In this document: positions 1 to 8,779 of the stretch, piece after piece | How the letters are laid out: each line of letters starts with the position of its first letter | Numbering within the stretch: position 1 is the stretch's first letter | NCBI GenBank assembly: GCA_001189095.1 | Contig: LFCK01000001.1 | Coordinates: forward strand, 1-64,000 | From: Parcubacteria bacterium C7867-001 | Lineage (GTDB): Bacteria; Patescibacteria; Paceibacteria; UBA9973; UBA2103 | Direction of reading: 5' to 3' | DNA length: 64,000 bases | The notes under the pieces: model-generated | Told to the model about the DNA's origin: nothing | Databases searched by the model: none | Seen by the model: the letters and a program-made list of their open reading frames with translations, nothing else | Position numbers and translations under genes: made by a program

Positions 1-1
1 T

Positions 2-898
2 CCGACCGGACAGACACAGACCGGCGGCACGCAGACACTTGCGACGACAACCTCTTCCTTCAATGGACTCACTGCAGCAATCACGATTGTCGGCAACAGT
101 AACACACAGACCTTCACGCCGTCGCTCTCAGGAACGCTGAATGTTAGCGGCGGTGGTACTGGCTTCACTTCTGCTGCAGATGGTGCGCTCGTTATGGGCG
201 GAACAAGCGCAACTGCGCTCACGACGCTTGCAACCACTTCAGGTGCAGGACGTTTCCTATCGCTCGATTACACAACGGGTCGTCCATCATGGATCGCAAC
301 TTCGTCGCTTGGCATCGCAATCACCGATACGACAGGAACGCTTACTGTTGCGAAGGGAGGTACCGGCCAAACCACGCTCTCAAGCAGTCAGCTTCTTTAC
401 GGTGCGGGAACCGGTGCAGTGCAGTCGGTTGCAACCACCACAGCAACTCTTTCGGGTGCCTTCTCATACTCCGGTACGCTTGGTGCCTTCGTCGGTGGAG
501 CAGCAGGAACCCTCTCGCTTGCAGCCAACGGTGTGGCACTCACCAACCTTGCGCAGATCGCAGCAAACACGGTTCTCGTGAACAACACGAGCGCGAGCGG
601 AAACGTCACTGCAATCGCAACCTCCACGTTCTTCGGCACCGGTACTGGCGGCTTTGTCCTCGCTTGGAACAATGGTTCACCAGCATGGGTCGCAACATCC
701 TCCATTAATAATGGTGTGTCGAGTATTCAGCAGACCGGTGGCGGTTCTGCTCAGACCGGTGCAATCACCTTTGCGACATCTTCACGGGGGAACTGGATTC
801 GCTTCTTACACACCGGGCGATATCCTCTACGCAAACTCAGCGACGTCGTTTGCGAAGGTTTCGTCATCGACAGACGGATTCGTGCTTGGTCTCAGTAA
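2..898 (+). pseudogene. Upstream fragment of giant repeat surface protein, frame broken near 785
   Basis: The reading frame is open from the window edge and encodes Ser/Thr/Gly-rich beta-strand repeats of the kind GGTG followed by a short TT/SA motif, LLYGAGTG and SLDYTTGRPSW. These resemble phage tail-fibre and CPR surface-protein repeats. The coherent protein sequence runs to about 784, at the end of the first copy of a 99-bp repeat; past that point this frame gives unrelated residues until the TAA at 896-898, while the repeat theme resumes in another frame. The true start lies before the window. It is one piece of the same gene as the next two entries. The break may be real decay or an assembly collapse at the repeat. 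Confidence 0.6.
686..784 (+). repeat. 99-bp exact repeat, copy 1
   Basis: This stretch is identical to 1302-1400 and encodes the module around INNGVSSIQQTGGGSAQTG. The coding frame breaks immediately after it. Confidence 0.9.
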
Positions 899-1652
899 CG
901 GCATCCCGTCATGGGTTGCGACGACCACGCTCTCGACGATTTCTGGAACGCTCTCGGTAAGTAAGGGAGGTACCGGCATCACTTCTGCGGCTGACGGCGC
1001 GCTCCTCTTTGGCGGTGTTGGTGGTGGCTCAGCAAATCTCACCGCGCTTGCAACGACGTCTGGTGCTGGACGCTTCCTCTCGCTTGATTACACGACCGGT
1101 CGCCCGTCATGGATTGCAACGACATCCCTCGGCATCGCGATTAGTGACACTACCGGCACGCTCACTGCGGCTCGTGGCGGCACTGGTTTCGCGTCCTACA
1201 CGCCGGGCGATATCCTCTACGCAGACTCAGCAACATCGTTCGCGAAGGTTGCATCGACCACCAACGGCTTCGTGCTTACGCTCTCTGACGGTAAGCCGAC
1301 GTGGGTCGCAACATCCTCCATTAATAATGGTGTGTCGAGTATTCAGCAGACCGGTGGCGGTTCTGCTCAGACCGGTGCAATCACCTTTGCGACATCTTCA
1401 TTTCAGGAACGCTCACGGTTGCTGGCGGGGGAACTGGCGCAGGCTCATTCACGAGCAGTCAGCTTCTTTACGGAGCAGGAACAGGCGCTCTTCAGTCAGT
1501 CGCCACCACCGCACCAGCCCTCTCTTCCGCCTTCTCGTACTCCGGCACCCTCGGTTCCTTCGTCGGAGGTGCAGCAGGAACGCTCTCTCTTGCAACGAAC
1601 GGTGTCGCACTCACCAATCTTGCGCAGATTGCAGCAAACTCAGTCCTCGTGA
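785..1652 (+). pseudogene. Middle fragment of the same repeat surface protein, in a shifted frame
   Basis: From about 785 to 1400 this frame encodes GGTGFASYTPGDILYA, GGTGITSAADGALL and the SLDYTTGRPSW repeat, clearly continuing the upstream fragment. After the second copy of the 99-bp repeat ends at 1400 the frame becomes nonsense (Arg/Gln-rich) until TGA at 1650-1652, and the protein theme returns to the original frame. The two shifts therefore cancel. Both joins seem to lack a segment like the one encoded at about 62-140 (FNGLTAAITI to SGTLNVSG), which suggests that roughly 80-100 bases were lost out of frame at each place. Confidence 0.55.
1302..1400 (+). repeat. 99-bp exact repeat, copy 2
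   Basis: This stretch is identical to 686-784. The following 25 bases (1401-1425) are absent after copy 1, and both copies then continue with cgggggaactgg. Confidence 0.9.
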
Positions 1653-4600
1653 ACAACACGAGTGCAACAGGGAACGTGACGGCGATTGCGACGTCGTCAT
1701 TGTTTGGGGCGGGTACGAATGGATTTGTACTTGCTCAGGTGAACGGTGTTCCAACGTGGACGGCGACGACCACTCTTTCAACTATCAGCGGACAGCTTGC
1801 GCTCGGTTCGCAGGTGTCAGGCACACTCGGTGTAGTGAACGGCGGCACCGGCGTTACGACGCTTACGCAGAACCAGTTTGCTTTCTACAACGGCACGGGC
1901 TTCACCACCGCAAGCACCACCGCAATCAACAACTCGCTCGGTACGCTCGGTATCGGTACCTCAACACCACGCTTCCTTCTCCAGCTCGCATCTTCGACCG
2001 CGCCGCAGTTGACACTCTCGGACGCTTCTCTTACCGCGGCGGCATATAACTTCCGCGCAATAAACAACCTCCTATATATAGGTACGTCGTCACCATCGAC
2101 CTTCGCAACCACTTCGTCCTCAATCTTCGCGCTTGATTCCTCGACTGGCTCGACGACCGTGCAGAAGCTTGATGTCACCGGCAACGCGACTTCGACGCAC
2201 GCAAACGGCATTAATCTCACCTCAGGCTGCTTCTCTATAAACAACACTTGCGTGGGGGCAGGATCCTTCAGCAATACGCTTGCGAACGGCGGTACCGCAA
2301 CCACGACCTTCTATGCAGGTGGTGTTGTGTACTCAGATGGCACCAAGCTTACGCAAGCCTCGACTTCAAACGGCTTCATGTGGAGCTCACAGACGGGAAG
2401 TCTTGGTCTTGGAACCTCAACACCGCAGTGGGCGCTCACCATCGCTTCAAGTACACGCCCACAACTCACGCTCTCGGACGGATCGTTGACGTCAGCGCCG
2501 TGGAATCTCCGCAGCATCAACGGCAACTTCTATCTTTCAACTTCGAGCCCAACGACGTTTGCAACCTCAACCTACGCAGCGCTTGCGATAGAAAGCTCGG
2601 GCAATATCGCTACAACGTCCATCAACACGGGCTTCAACGTTGGTAGCGGCGCTCTCACCTACGACTACTACTCAGGTCTCACGTCGATCGCAAACGCAAA
2701 TATTGGTGCGATGACCTTCGATACCGATTCTGGTGTGATCTCGTGGGTCGATATGCCAGTCACCAGCAGCGCATCAGCAGGCACTGCCGAGAGCTACTCT
2801 GCACAAATCGATGGAACCTCGATCCTCACCGTCTTCGCCGTCTCCGACGGCGCAGGAGGCATCGCATCCACATCGGTTGGTGTTGGTTCGACTACTCCGT
2901 GGGGTATGCTCTCGGTAAATCCGACCGCATCGCTTGGTACCGCACCGCAATTCGTCATCGGCTCCACGACCGGCGGTACGTCGTTCATCGTCAAAAACAG
3001 CAGCGATGTTGGTGTTGGTACCTCCTCTCCGTACGCACAGCTCTCCATTGGTTCCCATGCAAATCAGGACTCGTTCGCCATTGGCTCCTCGACCGGTACG
3101 TGGCTCAAGGTTACGTCGCTCGGTACGACGTCAATCGCAAAACTCGACGTCACCGGAACGGCAACCTCGTCATTCACGGGTAATGGCATCAACCTCACCT
3201 CAGGCTGCTTCGCGATAAACAACGTTTGTGTCGGCGGAAGCTCGGGTGGCATCGGTGATCCGTTCCTCCACCAGTCAACCTTCGGCGCAACCGCGTCTGC
3301 GACTACCACGCCACTCTGGGCGCAGGCGGGTCTCTATGCGTCCTCGACGGTTGCGTTCGGTACGGCAGGCAAAGACCTTCTCTTCAACTCGTCCACCGGC
3401 TTCCTCGGCATTGGTTCGACGAGTCCTTTCGGCCAGCTCTCTATTAATCCGACTACAACAAACGGAACCGCACCGTCGTTTGTGATCGGTTCGTCGACGG
3501 CAACGAACTTCATTGTCACGAATGCGGGCAACGTGGGTATTGGCACAGCAGCGCCAGGCTACAAACTCGAAGTCTCCGGCTCTGCAAGCATTCCCGCACT
3601 CATCCGTTCGACCGGCACCACCGCCTCACTCCTTTCCTTCGCCGATGCCAATACCTCAGTCGCTCCCGCCATCGGTTCAACCGATGAAGACCTCGTCTTC
3701 TGGTCTGGTGGTGCTGCACGCGCACTCCTCAGTGCTACAACAGGAGGACTCGGTATCGGTACGACCACGCCGCAGTGGCAGCTCACCCTTGCTTCAAGTA
3801 CTCGTCCGCAGCTCACGCTTACAGACGGTTCCTCAACCGCAGCACCGTTCAACTTCCGCGCAATCAATAACACGTTGTATATAAGTACATCGTCCGCATC
3901 GACGTTTGCGACCACGTCGTCCTCGATCCTTGCCTTCGACTCGTCGACCGGTAGTACGACGGTTCAGCGTCTCTCGGTTACAGCGGCAGCAACGTCGAGC
4001 TTCGCTGGGGGCGTAAATATTGAAACAGGTGGTGTCACCGTTCGCACGCTTACGAGCTGCGATACGATCGATACAGATGTGAACGGAAATCTCATCTGCG
4101 GTGCCGATGCTGGCGGCGCAGGCGGTACTCCGTCCGGTACGGGTACCGAGCTTCAGTATAAAAATGGCTCCTCGTTCGGTGCAGTAACGAACTCGGCGTT
4201 TGACACTTCGTATGGCGCACTTGGTCTTGGTACCACCTCGCCGAAGTGGACGCTCACCCTCGCTTCCTCAACAGCGCCACAACTCGCACTCACGGACGGA
4301 AGTTTGACCAGTAACGGATGGGTCTTTAGGAACGCGGGAGGAAACTTCTACCTCGGCACGTCCTCAGCATCAACGTTCGCCACGACTTCAATTGCGGCTA
4401 TGACCATTCTCTCGAATGGAAATGTCGGATTCGGAACAACGAGTCCGTACGCGGATTTCGCCCTCGTCGGAAACGGAGATGAACGGCAGAATCCTCTCTT
4501 TGTCATCGCGACAACCTCTTCATGGGGCCCTGGCCAGCAGCCACTTCTCTTTGTCGATGCAACAACAACCGGAAAACTAAACTACGAACGCATTGCCATC

Positions 4601-6718
4601 GGTACCACGAGTCCGTGGGGATTGTCGGGTCTCCGTGACTCGTTCACCGTCGATGGTCGTATTTACTCAACGTGGCGCGAATTGAGCTGTGACTTCCCAG
4701 GTGCCGGCTTCGTTTCTGCACCAACAGCGGACACGGTTGGTGCCTGCGGCGGGTTCTCGTTCGACTTCGACACGGACGGCACGGGCGTCATAACAAACCA
4801 CATGTATCCGCCCAGCTTCCAGCTCCGCGCAGGATCCACGAACGCAACGGTCGGCGACGGTTCAGCCTTCCGTACTTCCTATGTGCTTGGTTCTGCAACG
4901 ACAAGTCCTGTAATTGAAGCGTGGGTGCGTCCGTCCATGGGAGCAACCTCAACCTCGACTCCGATATTCTTGGTTGGTCTGACGAACGAAGCGTTCGGTG
5001 CCGACACTGGTGCCTTGCCAACGCAGGGCGCGTACTTCATCGCCACTTCCTCTGCGACATGGAAGGCAGTTACACGCTCTGCAAACAACGTCGAAACCAT
5101 GTCGGACACGGGTGTCGCAACATCGTCGACTGATTTCAAGAAGATGCGCATCGAACTTACTGATCAGGAGGCAATATTCCTCGTGAACGGAACGGTGAAC
5201 GTTCGTCATACGACGAACATCCCAACGGCAAACCTCGCGCCTATCGCACGCGTTGGTGTGTTTGCGAACGGCGGTACCAACGTCGGTACGCCTTCGCTCT
5301 ATGTTGCCGTTCTCCGTTACTGGATGGACGATCCGCCGGGTGGGATAGAGGGTCAGCTACTAGGCGAAGCGTTCATGGAAGAATTTAATCCGATACAGGG
5401 AGCGGATATTGCCGAAGCATATCTGTCAGATATACCGAGCCTGTACATACCGGGCTTGCTTGTGGCGAATGCCACCTCCAGTCCAAATGCGATACGTCTT
5501 GCGCATGGTGCGTACGATAACGACATCTTCGGTGCAATTACCACCTCACCGCATACGGTGCTTGGTCAGGAGGCGTCAACCACGGTACGCGTTGGTCTTG
5601 TCGGTCGCGTTCCAATTATCGTTTCGCTTTCGAATGGCAGTATCAAGCAGGGCGACCGTATCACGAGCGCGACATCGACGGCGGGTATCGGTATGAAGGC
5701 TACTCGTCCGGGTCGTATTGTTGGCGTCGCGCTCGAAGGATTCGATCCAGAAAATAGTAGTGGCTCCTGCGACGCGAACCTTACGGACGAACTGCTCGCC
5801 GCTGGAGTAAATGTGCCGACGGGAACCTGTCTTGCGCGCATCATGGTGAAGCTTGAACCGAACTTCGATATGTCGATTGGCAATCTCGTTCAGGATCTTG
5901 TTGCGGGCGCGCTTGGCATCAATGACGCGATTGAAGAGCTTGCAAACGCTGCATTCTCACAGGGTGCCGAGCTTACGAAGTACGTCGTCGGCCAGCTTGT
6001 TGCGAAGATTGCGGTTGTCGAAACCTTCTTTACGAAGAGCCTCACCATCCTTCCAGACGGCATCATTAATGCACCGGGTGGCTCAAATCAGGTGACTGGT
6101 CTCGCAACGCTTTCGCAGGGAACCACCAGTATCTTCGTTCCGAATGCGAAAGTTACGAGCTCTTCCAAAATCTTCCTCACGCCGCGCGCGCTCCTTGCTT
6201 CGCCGCTTGCGGTCACTGAAATCCAACCAGGAAGCGGCTTCACGGTCTCGGTCGTAACGAGCACGAGTACGGACGTGCCGTTCGACTTCCTCATCATCAA
6301 TTCGTATGGCGGCGCAAGTGCGCCAAATACGTCGCAGGGAAGCCAGCCGCCTCCAGCAGCAACCCCTCCTCCGGCTGAGGGTGGAGGTTCGGGTTCTGGT
6401 GGTACTGGCTCCACGACCCCATCAGGAGACACAACTCCTCCATCGGTCTCGCTTAATGGCGACCCAGCAATCTCGGTTACGCAGGGAAGCAGCTTTACTG
6501 ATCCGAGCGCAACTGCCGCAGATGATACTGATGGAGACCTGACTGGAAGCATTTCGGTGGAGGGAAGCGTCGATGCGAATACTGTAGGAACGTACACGCT
6601 TACCTACTCAGCAACTGATGCTGCGGGGAACACGGGGTCTGCATCACGCGTTGTGACGGTTGTTGCACCCGAGCCAGCAGCTGAGCCTCCACCAACCGAA
6701 CCTCCGCCAACTCCCTAA
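1649..6718 (+). CDS. Giant beta-repeat surface protein, C-terminal 1689 residues, with terminal Ig-like domain
   Basis: The GTG at 1649 is only the first possible start in this open stretch. The frame is open from 1325 and the protein theme starts at about 1400, so this is an internal Val of a longer protein. Visible parts are a GGTG-type repeat at the N-terminus and four copies of a module beginning LG(I/L)GT(T/S)(T/S)P, then LASSTxPQLTL and an STFATTS tail (about 1950-2270, 2400-2620, 3750-4010 and 4220-4450). A jelly-roll-like region follows at about 4640-5330, then a long non-repeat region. After a Pro/Gly linker comes a DUF5011/HYR-like Ig fold starting DTTPPSVSLNG and a Pro-rich tail. 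No LPxTG motif or C-terminal membrane helix is visible, so anchoring is unknown. It is probably an adhesin or fibre. Confidence 0.8.
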   Translation: MNNTSATGNVTAIATSSLFGAGTNGFVLAQVNGVPTWTATTTLSTISGQLALGSQVSGTLGVVNGGTGVTTLTQNQFAFYNGTGFTTASTTAINNSLGTLGIGTSTPRFLLQLASSTAPQLTLSDASLTAAAYNFRAINNLLYIGTSSPSTFATTSSSIFALDSSTGSTTVQKLDVTGNATSTHANGINLTSGCFSINNTCVGAGSFSNTLANGGTATTTFYAGGVVYSDGTKLTQASTSNGFMWSSQTGSLGLGTSTPQWALTIASSTRPQLTLSDGSLTSAPWNLRSINGNFYLSTSSPTTFATSTYAALAIESSGNIATTSINTGFNVGSGALTYDYYSGLTSIANANIGAMTFDTDSGVISWVDMPVTSSASAGTAESYSAQIDGTSILTVFAVSDGAGGIASTSVGVGSTTPWGMLSVNPTASLGTAPQFVIGSTTGGTSFIVKNSSDVGVGTSSPYAQLSIGSHANQDSFAIGSSTGTWLKVTSLGTTSIAKLDVTGTATSSFTGNGINLTSGCFAINNVCVGGSSGGIGDPFLHQSTFGATASATTTPLWAQAGLYASSTVAFGTAGKDLLFNSSTGFLGIGSTSPFGQLSINPTTTNGTAPSFVIGSSTATNFIVTNAGNVGIGTAAPGYKLEVSGSASIPALIRSTGTTASLLSFADANTSVAPAIGSTDEDLVFWSGGAARALLSATTGGLGIGTTTPQWQLTLASSTRPQLTLTDGSSTAAPFNFRAINNTLYISTSSASTFATTSSSILAFDSSTGSTTVQRLSVTAAATSSFAGGVNIETGGVTVRTLTSCDTIDTDVNGNLICGADAGGAGGTPSGTGTELQYKNGSSFGAVTNSAFDTSYGALGLGTTSPKWTLTLASSTAPQLALTDGSLTSNGWVFRNAGGNFYLGTSSASTFATTSIAAMTILSNGNVGFGTTSPYADFALVGNGDERQNPLFVIATTSSWGPGQQPLLFVDATTTGKLNYERIAIGTTSPWGLSGLRDSFTVDGRIYSTWRELSCDFPGAGFVSAPTADTVGACGGFSFDFDTDGTGVITNHMYPPSFQLRAGSTNATVGDGSAFRTSYVLGSATTSPVIEAWVRPSMGATSTSTPIFLVGLTNEAFGADTGALPTQGAYFIATSSATWKAVTRSANNVETMSDTGVATSSTDFKKMRIELTDQEAIFLVNGTVNVRHTTNIPTANLAPIARVGVFANGGTNVGTPSLYVAVLRYWMDDPPGGIEGQLLGEAFMEEFNPIQGADIAEAYLSDIPSLYIPGLLVANATSSPNAIRLAHGAYDNDIFGAITTSPHTVLGQEASTTVRVGLVGRVPIIVSLSNGSIKQGDRITSATSTAGIGMKATRPGRIVGVALEGFDPENSSGSCDANLTDELLAAGVNVPTGTCLARIMVKLEPNFDMSIGNLVQDLVAGALGINDAIEELANAAFSQGAELTKYVVGQLVAKIAVVETFFTKSLTILPDGIINAPGGSNQVTGLATLSQGTTSIFVPNAKVTSSSKIFLTPRALLASPLAVTEIQPGSGFTVSVVTSTSTDVPFDFLIINSYGGASAPNTSQGSQPPPAATPPPAEGGGSGSGGTGSTTPSGDTTPPSVSLNGDPAISVTQGSSFTDPSATAADDTDGDLTGSISVEGSVDANTVGTYTLTYSATDAAGNTGSASRVVTVVAPEPAAEPPPTEPPPTP

Positions 6719-6730
6719 TAGTGATTGGGC

Positions 6731-6736
6731 TATACT
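6731..6736 (+). promoter_or_regulatory. -10 box TATACT for the pilin at 6743
   Basis: TATACT lies 6 bases before the ATG with no Shine-Dalgarno site, so transcription should begin at or next to the start codon (leaderless). Confidence 0.65.
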
Positions 6737-6742
6737 TTCTTT

Positions 6743-7216
6743 ATGGAACGAACGTCAGTGCGCGGGTTCACCCTCTTAGAGATACTTCTCGTAGTCGCCA
6801 TGCTCGCAATCCTTGTGGGCTCAATCGTCGCAGCAGTAAACCCAGCAGAGCAGCTTGCCGAAGCGCGCGACACGAAGCGCAGGCAAGACGCAAACGCTCT
6901 TGCTGAAGCATTTGCGCAATACTATCTCCGACACGGCTCGTACCCTGAGAATCTTCCGACGAGTGAAGCTGTTTGCTATGGTCTGTATACGAACTCCTCG
7001 TTCAGTATTTGCTCAGAGGGATACCAATGCGGCGGTTTTTCCGTCGATGATACGCTCGTTGGAGAAGGTTTTATCATTGAAATTCCTCAAGATCCTATCG
7101 ATCCTTCACAAACAAATCCCGAATATAGTGGATATCTTGCTTTTAAGAATTCAAACGGTCATGTGCGAATCTGCGCACCGTTTGCTGAAACAGAACAGAT
7201 TTCGGTAATCCGTTAA
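6743..7216 (+). CDS. Type IV pilin-like protein (prepilin)
   Basis: The 157-residue protein begins MERTSVRGFTLLEILLVV, a class III prepilin signal with cleavage after Gly8 and Glu at mature position 5, followed by one hydrophobic helix. The ATG at 6743 is preferred over one 18 bases upstream because it leaves a short basic leader and sits 6 bases after TATACT. The mature part shares INPAEQLAEARDxxRR and a C-terminal SGYLAFK...RICAPFAE pattern with the pilins at 18052 and 18538, so the three are paralogues. It has two pairs of cysteines, likely disulphides. It stands apart from the pilB/pilC block and probably contributes a filament subunit. Confidence 0.85.
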   Translation: MERTSVRGFTLLEILLVVAMLAILVGSIVAAVNPAEQLAEARDTKRRQDANALAEAFAQYYLRHGSYPENLPTSEAVCYGLYTNSSFSICSEGYQCGGFSVDDTLVGEGFIIEIPQDPIDPSQTNPEYSGYLAFKNSNGHVRICAPFAETEQISVIR

Positions 7217-7256
7217 CCGTCATTTCGGTCACTACGAGGAGCGAGACGAGGGGTGG

Positions 7257-7262
7257 TATTCT
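7257..7262 (+). promoter_or_regulatory. Extended -10 (TGG TATTCT) for the serine hydrolase
   Basis: TATTCT is preceded by TGG and lies 7 bases before the ATG at 7270. No Shine-Dalgarno site is seen. Confidence 0.65.
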
Positions 7263-7269
7263 AGAAACT

Positions 7270-8256
7270 ATGGCGAAAGGGAACGGACAATCATTTTCCA
7301 AGGGCGCGATTTTTGCTGGGGCGGGTCTTGTTATAGGGATCGGGATTGGCTTCGGTTCGGCTCAGCTCATGAAAGGTCAATACCCAACACTTCAGGAACA
7401 GCGCGAAGAGTTCGCAAACTATTCCTTTATAAGTCCGCTGCTTGCCTGCGCTGACCCGTCCGCAGCGCTGCTTGGGAATAATCAGGCGGACGCTCTTGAA
7501 AAGAAGCTGAAGGATTTCGCTTCCTTCGCAAAGGCACAAGGCTACATAAGTGATGTCGGGGTATATTTCCGCCAGCTGAACGGAGGTCCGTGGATCGGCG
7601 TCGGAGAAGATGCTGAGTTTACGCCCGCAAGTCTTCTTAAAGTACCGCTCGTGATCAGCGTTTTCCGAGCGATGGAAAGAGACCCAGCGATTGCCGCAAA
7701 AGAAATATCCTATACTCCGGACGAAAGTCTGGTGACGCAGCATTTTCCAGCACAACCGCTCGTAAAAGGAGTCTACTCTGCCGAGGAGTTGGCTGCTCAG
7801 ACATTGGAGAGTTCGGACAATAATGCGGCGCTCGCACTCGCCGGAGCAATTTCAAGCGACCAGTTGTTCGACGCTTACACGCATCTCGGTATTATTGCGC
7901 CCGAATATGGGGAAGATTATTCAACAACCGTCCGGAAGTACGCTTCCTTCTTCCGTATTCTCTATAATGCAACCTACCTCTCCCACGAGAACTCAGAAAA
8001 ACTTCTTGCAATGCTCTCAAAAAGCGTATTTACGCAGGGGATTGTCGCTGGCTTGCCTGAGGGAACAATCGTCTCCCATAAATTCGGTGAACGCCAGATT
8101 GACGGAACAAACACGGTCCAGCTGCACGATTGCGGGATTGTCTACCTTCCGCACGGCCCCTATATCCTCTGCGTCATGATGCGTGGATCAGATTTCGATA
8201 CGCTTGCGGAACAAATTGCGACGGTTTCAAAAATTGTCTACGAGTATGCGAAGTAG
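7270..8256 (+). CDS. Membrane-anchored class A beta-lactamase-fold serine hydrolase
   Basis: The 328-residue protein has an N-terminal membrane helix (about 12-33) and an extracytoplasmic domain with the penicillin-recognising enzyme motifs: SLLK (S121, K124), SDN (182-184) and KFG at 271-273 in place of KTG. This fold covers class A beta-lactamases and D,D-peptidases acting on peptidoglycan stem peptides. The KFG variant and membrane anchoring favour a cell-wall peptidase-like role over secreted antibiotic resistance, but that is inference. The gene is followed with an 11-base overlap by another membrane-anchored protein, so the two are likely co-expressed. Confidence 0.8.
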   Translation: MAKGNGQSFSKGAIFAGAGLVIGIGIGFGSAQLMKGQYPTLQEQREEFANYSFISPLLACADPSAALLGNNQADALEKKLKDFASFAKAQGYISDVGVYFRQLNGGPWIGVGEDAEFTPASLLKVPLVISVFRAMERDPAIAAKEISYTPDESLVTQHFPAQPLVKGVYSAEELAAQTLESSDNNAALALAGAISSDQLFDAYTHLGIIAPEYGEDYSTTVRKYASFFRILYNATYLSHENSEKLLAMLSKSVFTQGIVAGLPEGTIVSHKFGERQIDGTNTVQLHDCGIVYLPHGPYILCVMMRGSDFDTLAEQIATVSKIVYEYAK

Positions 8257-8779
8257 CGTTGCTGCCGTTCTCTGCGCTCTCGCCGTTGCCGGAATTATTG
8301 CCGCTGTGTATTTTTTACCTCGACCTACCGTCGAGAATAGTGCTGCGAAGACGCCGTTCGCAACCAGCACGCTTTCTGCAGTGTATACAAATAGTACCTA
8401 TCACTTCTCTGTTTCGGTGCCGGAAGGCTTTACGTCGCAAGAGCTTCAGGATCCCGAAAATGGACAGACGGTTGTGCTTCAAGGAGCTTCTGGAGACGGG
8501 ATACAGATAGTGATTCAGCCATTCGGAGAAGATCTCCACGTGCTTACTGAGGAACGGATACGACATGACATACCGGATATGAGCGTGAAGAACGCGCAGC
8601 CAGTAACTGTTGGTACCGATTACACCGGACTCGCGTTCCTCAGCGATAACGCCGCCTTCGGCGGCGCATCAAGGGAAGTCTGGTTCGTATTTCGAGGGAC
8701 ACTGTATCAAATCAGCACCTACGAACGTCTCGATGGCCTTCTCAAGGCAATGTTTGCAACATGGAAATTCCAAGAATGA
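8246..8779 (+). CDS. Membrane-anchored protein of unknown function
   Basis: The ATG at 8246 gives MRSSVAAVLCALAVAGIIAA, a single helix or signal anchor, followed by a domain of about 150 residues outside the membrane. An upstream in-frame start (8183) would put a charged extension before the helix and overlap the previous gene by 74 bases, so 8246 is preferred. The body has the alternating pattern of a small alpha/beta domain (YHFSVSVPEGF, then AFGGASREVWFVFRGTLYQIS), reminiscent of PsbP/Mog1-like folds, but I do not recognise a family. It overlaps both neighbours, indicating a three-gene operon with the serine hydrolase and the LamG protein. Confidence 0.65.
   Translation: MRSSVAAVLCALAVAGIIAAVYFLPRPTVENSAAKTPFATSTLSAVYTNSTYHFSVSVPEGFTSQELQDPENGQTVVLQGASGDGIQIVIQPFGEDLHVLTEERIRHDIPDMSVKNAQPVTVGTDYTGLAFLSDNAAFGGASREVWFVFRGTLYQISTYERLDGLLKAMFATWKFQE

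Noticed and set aside
6088..6597. 169-codon frame antisense to the giant surface protein
   Set aside because: Pro/Val/Ser-rich shadow of the repeats; no expression signals.
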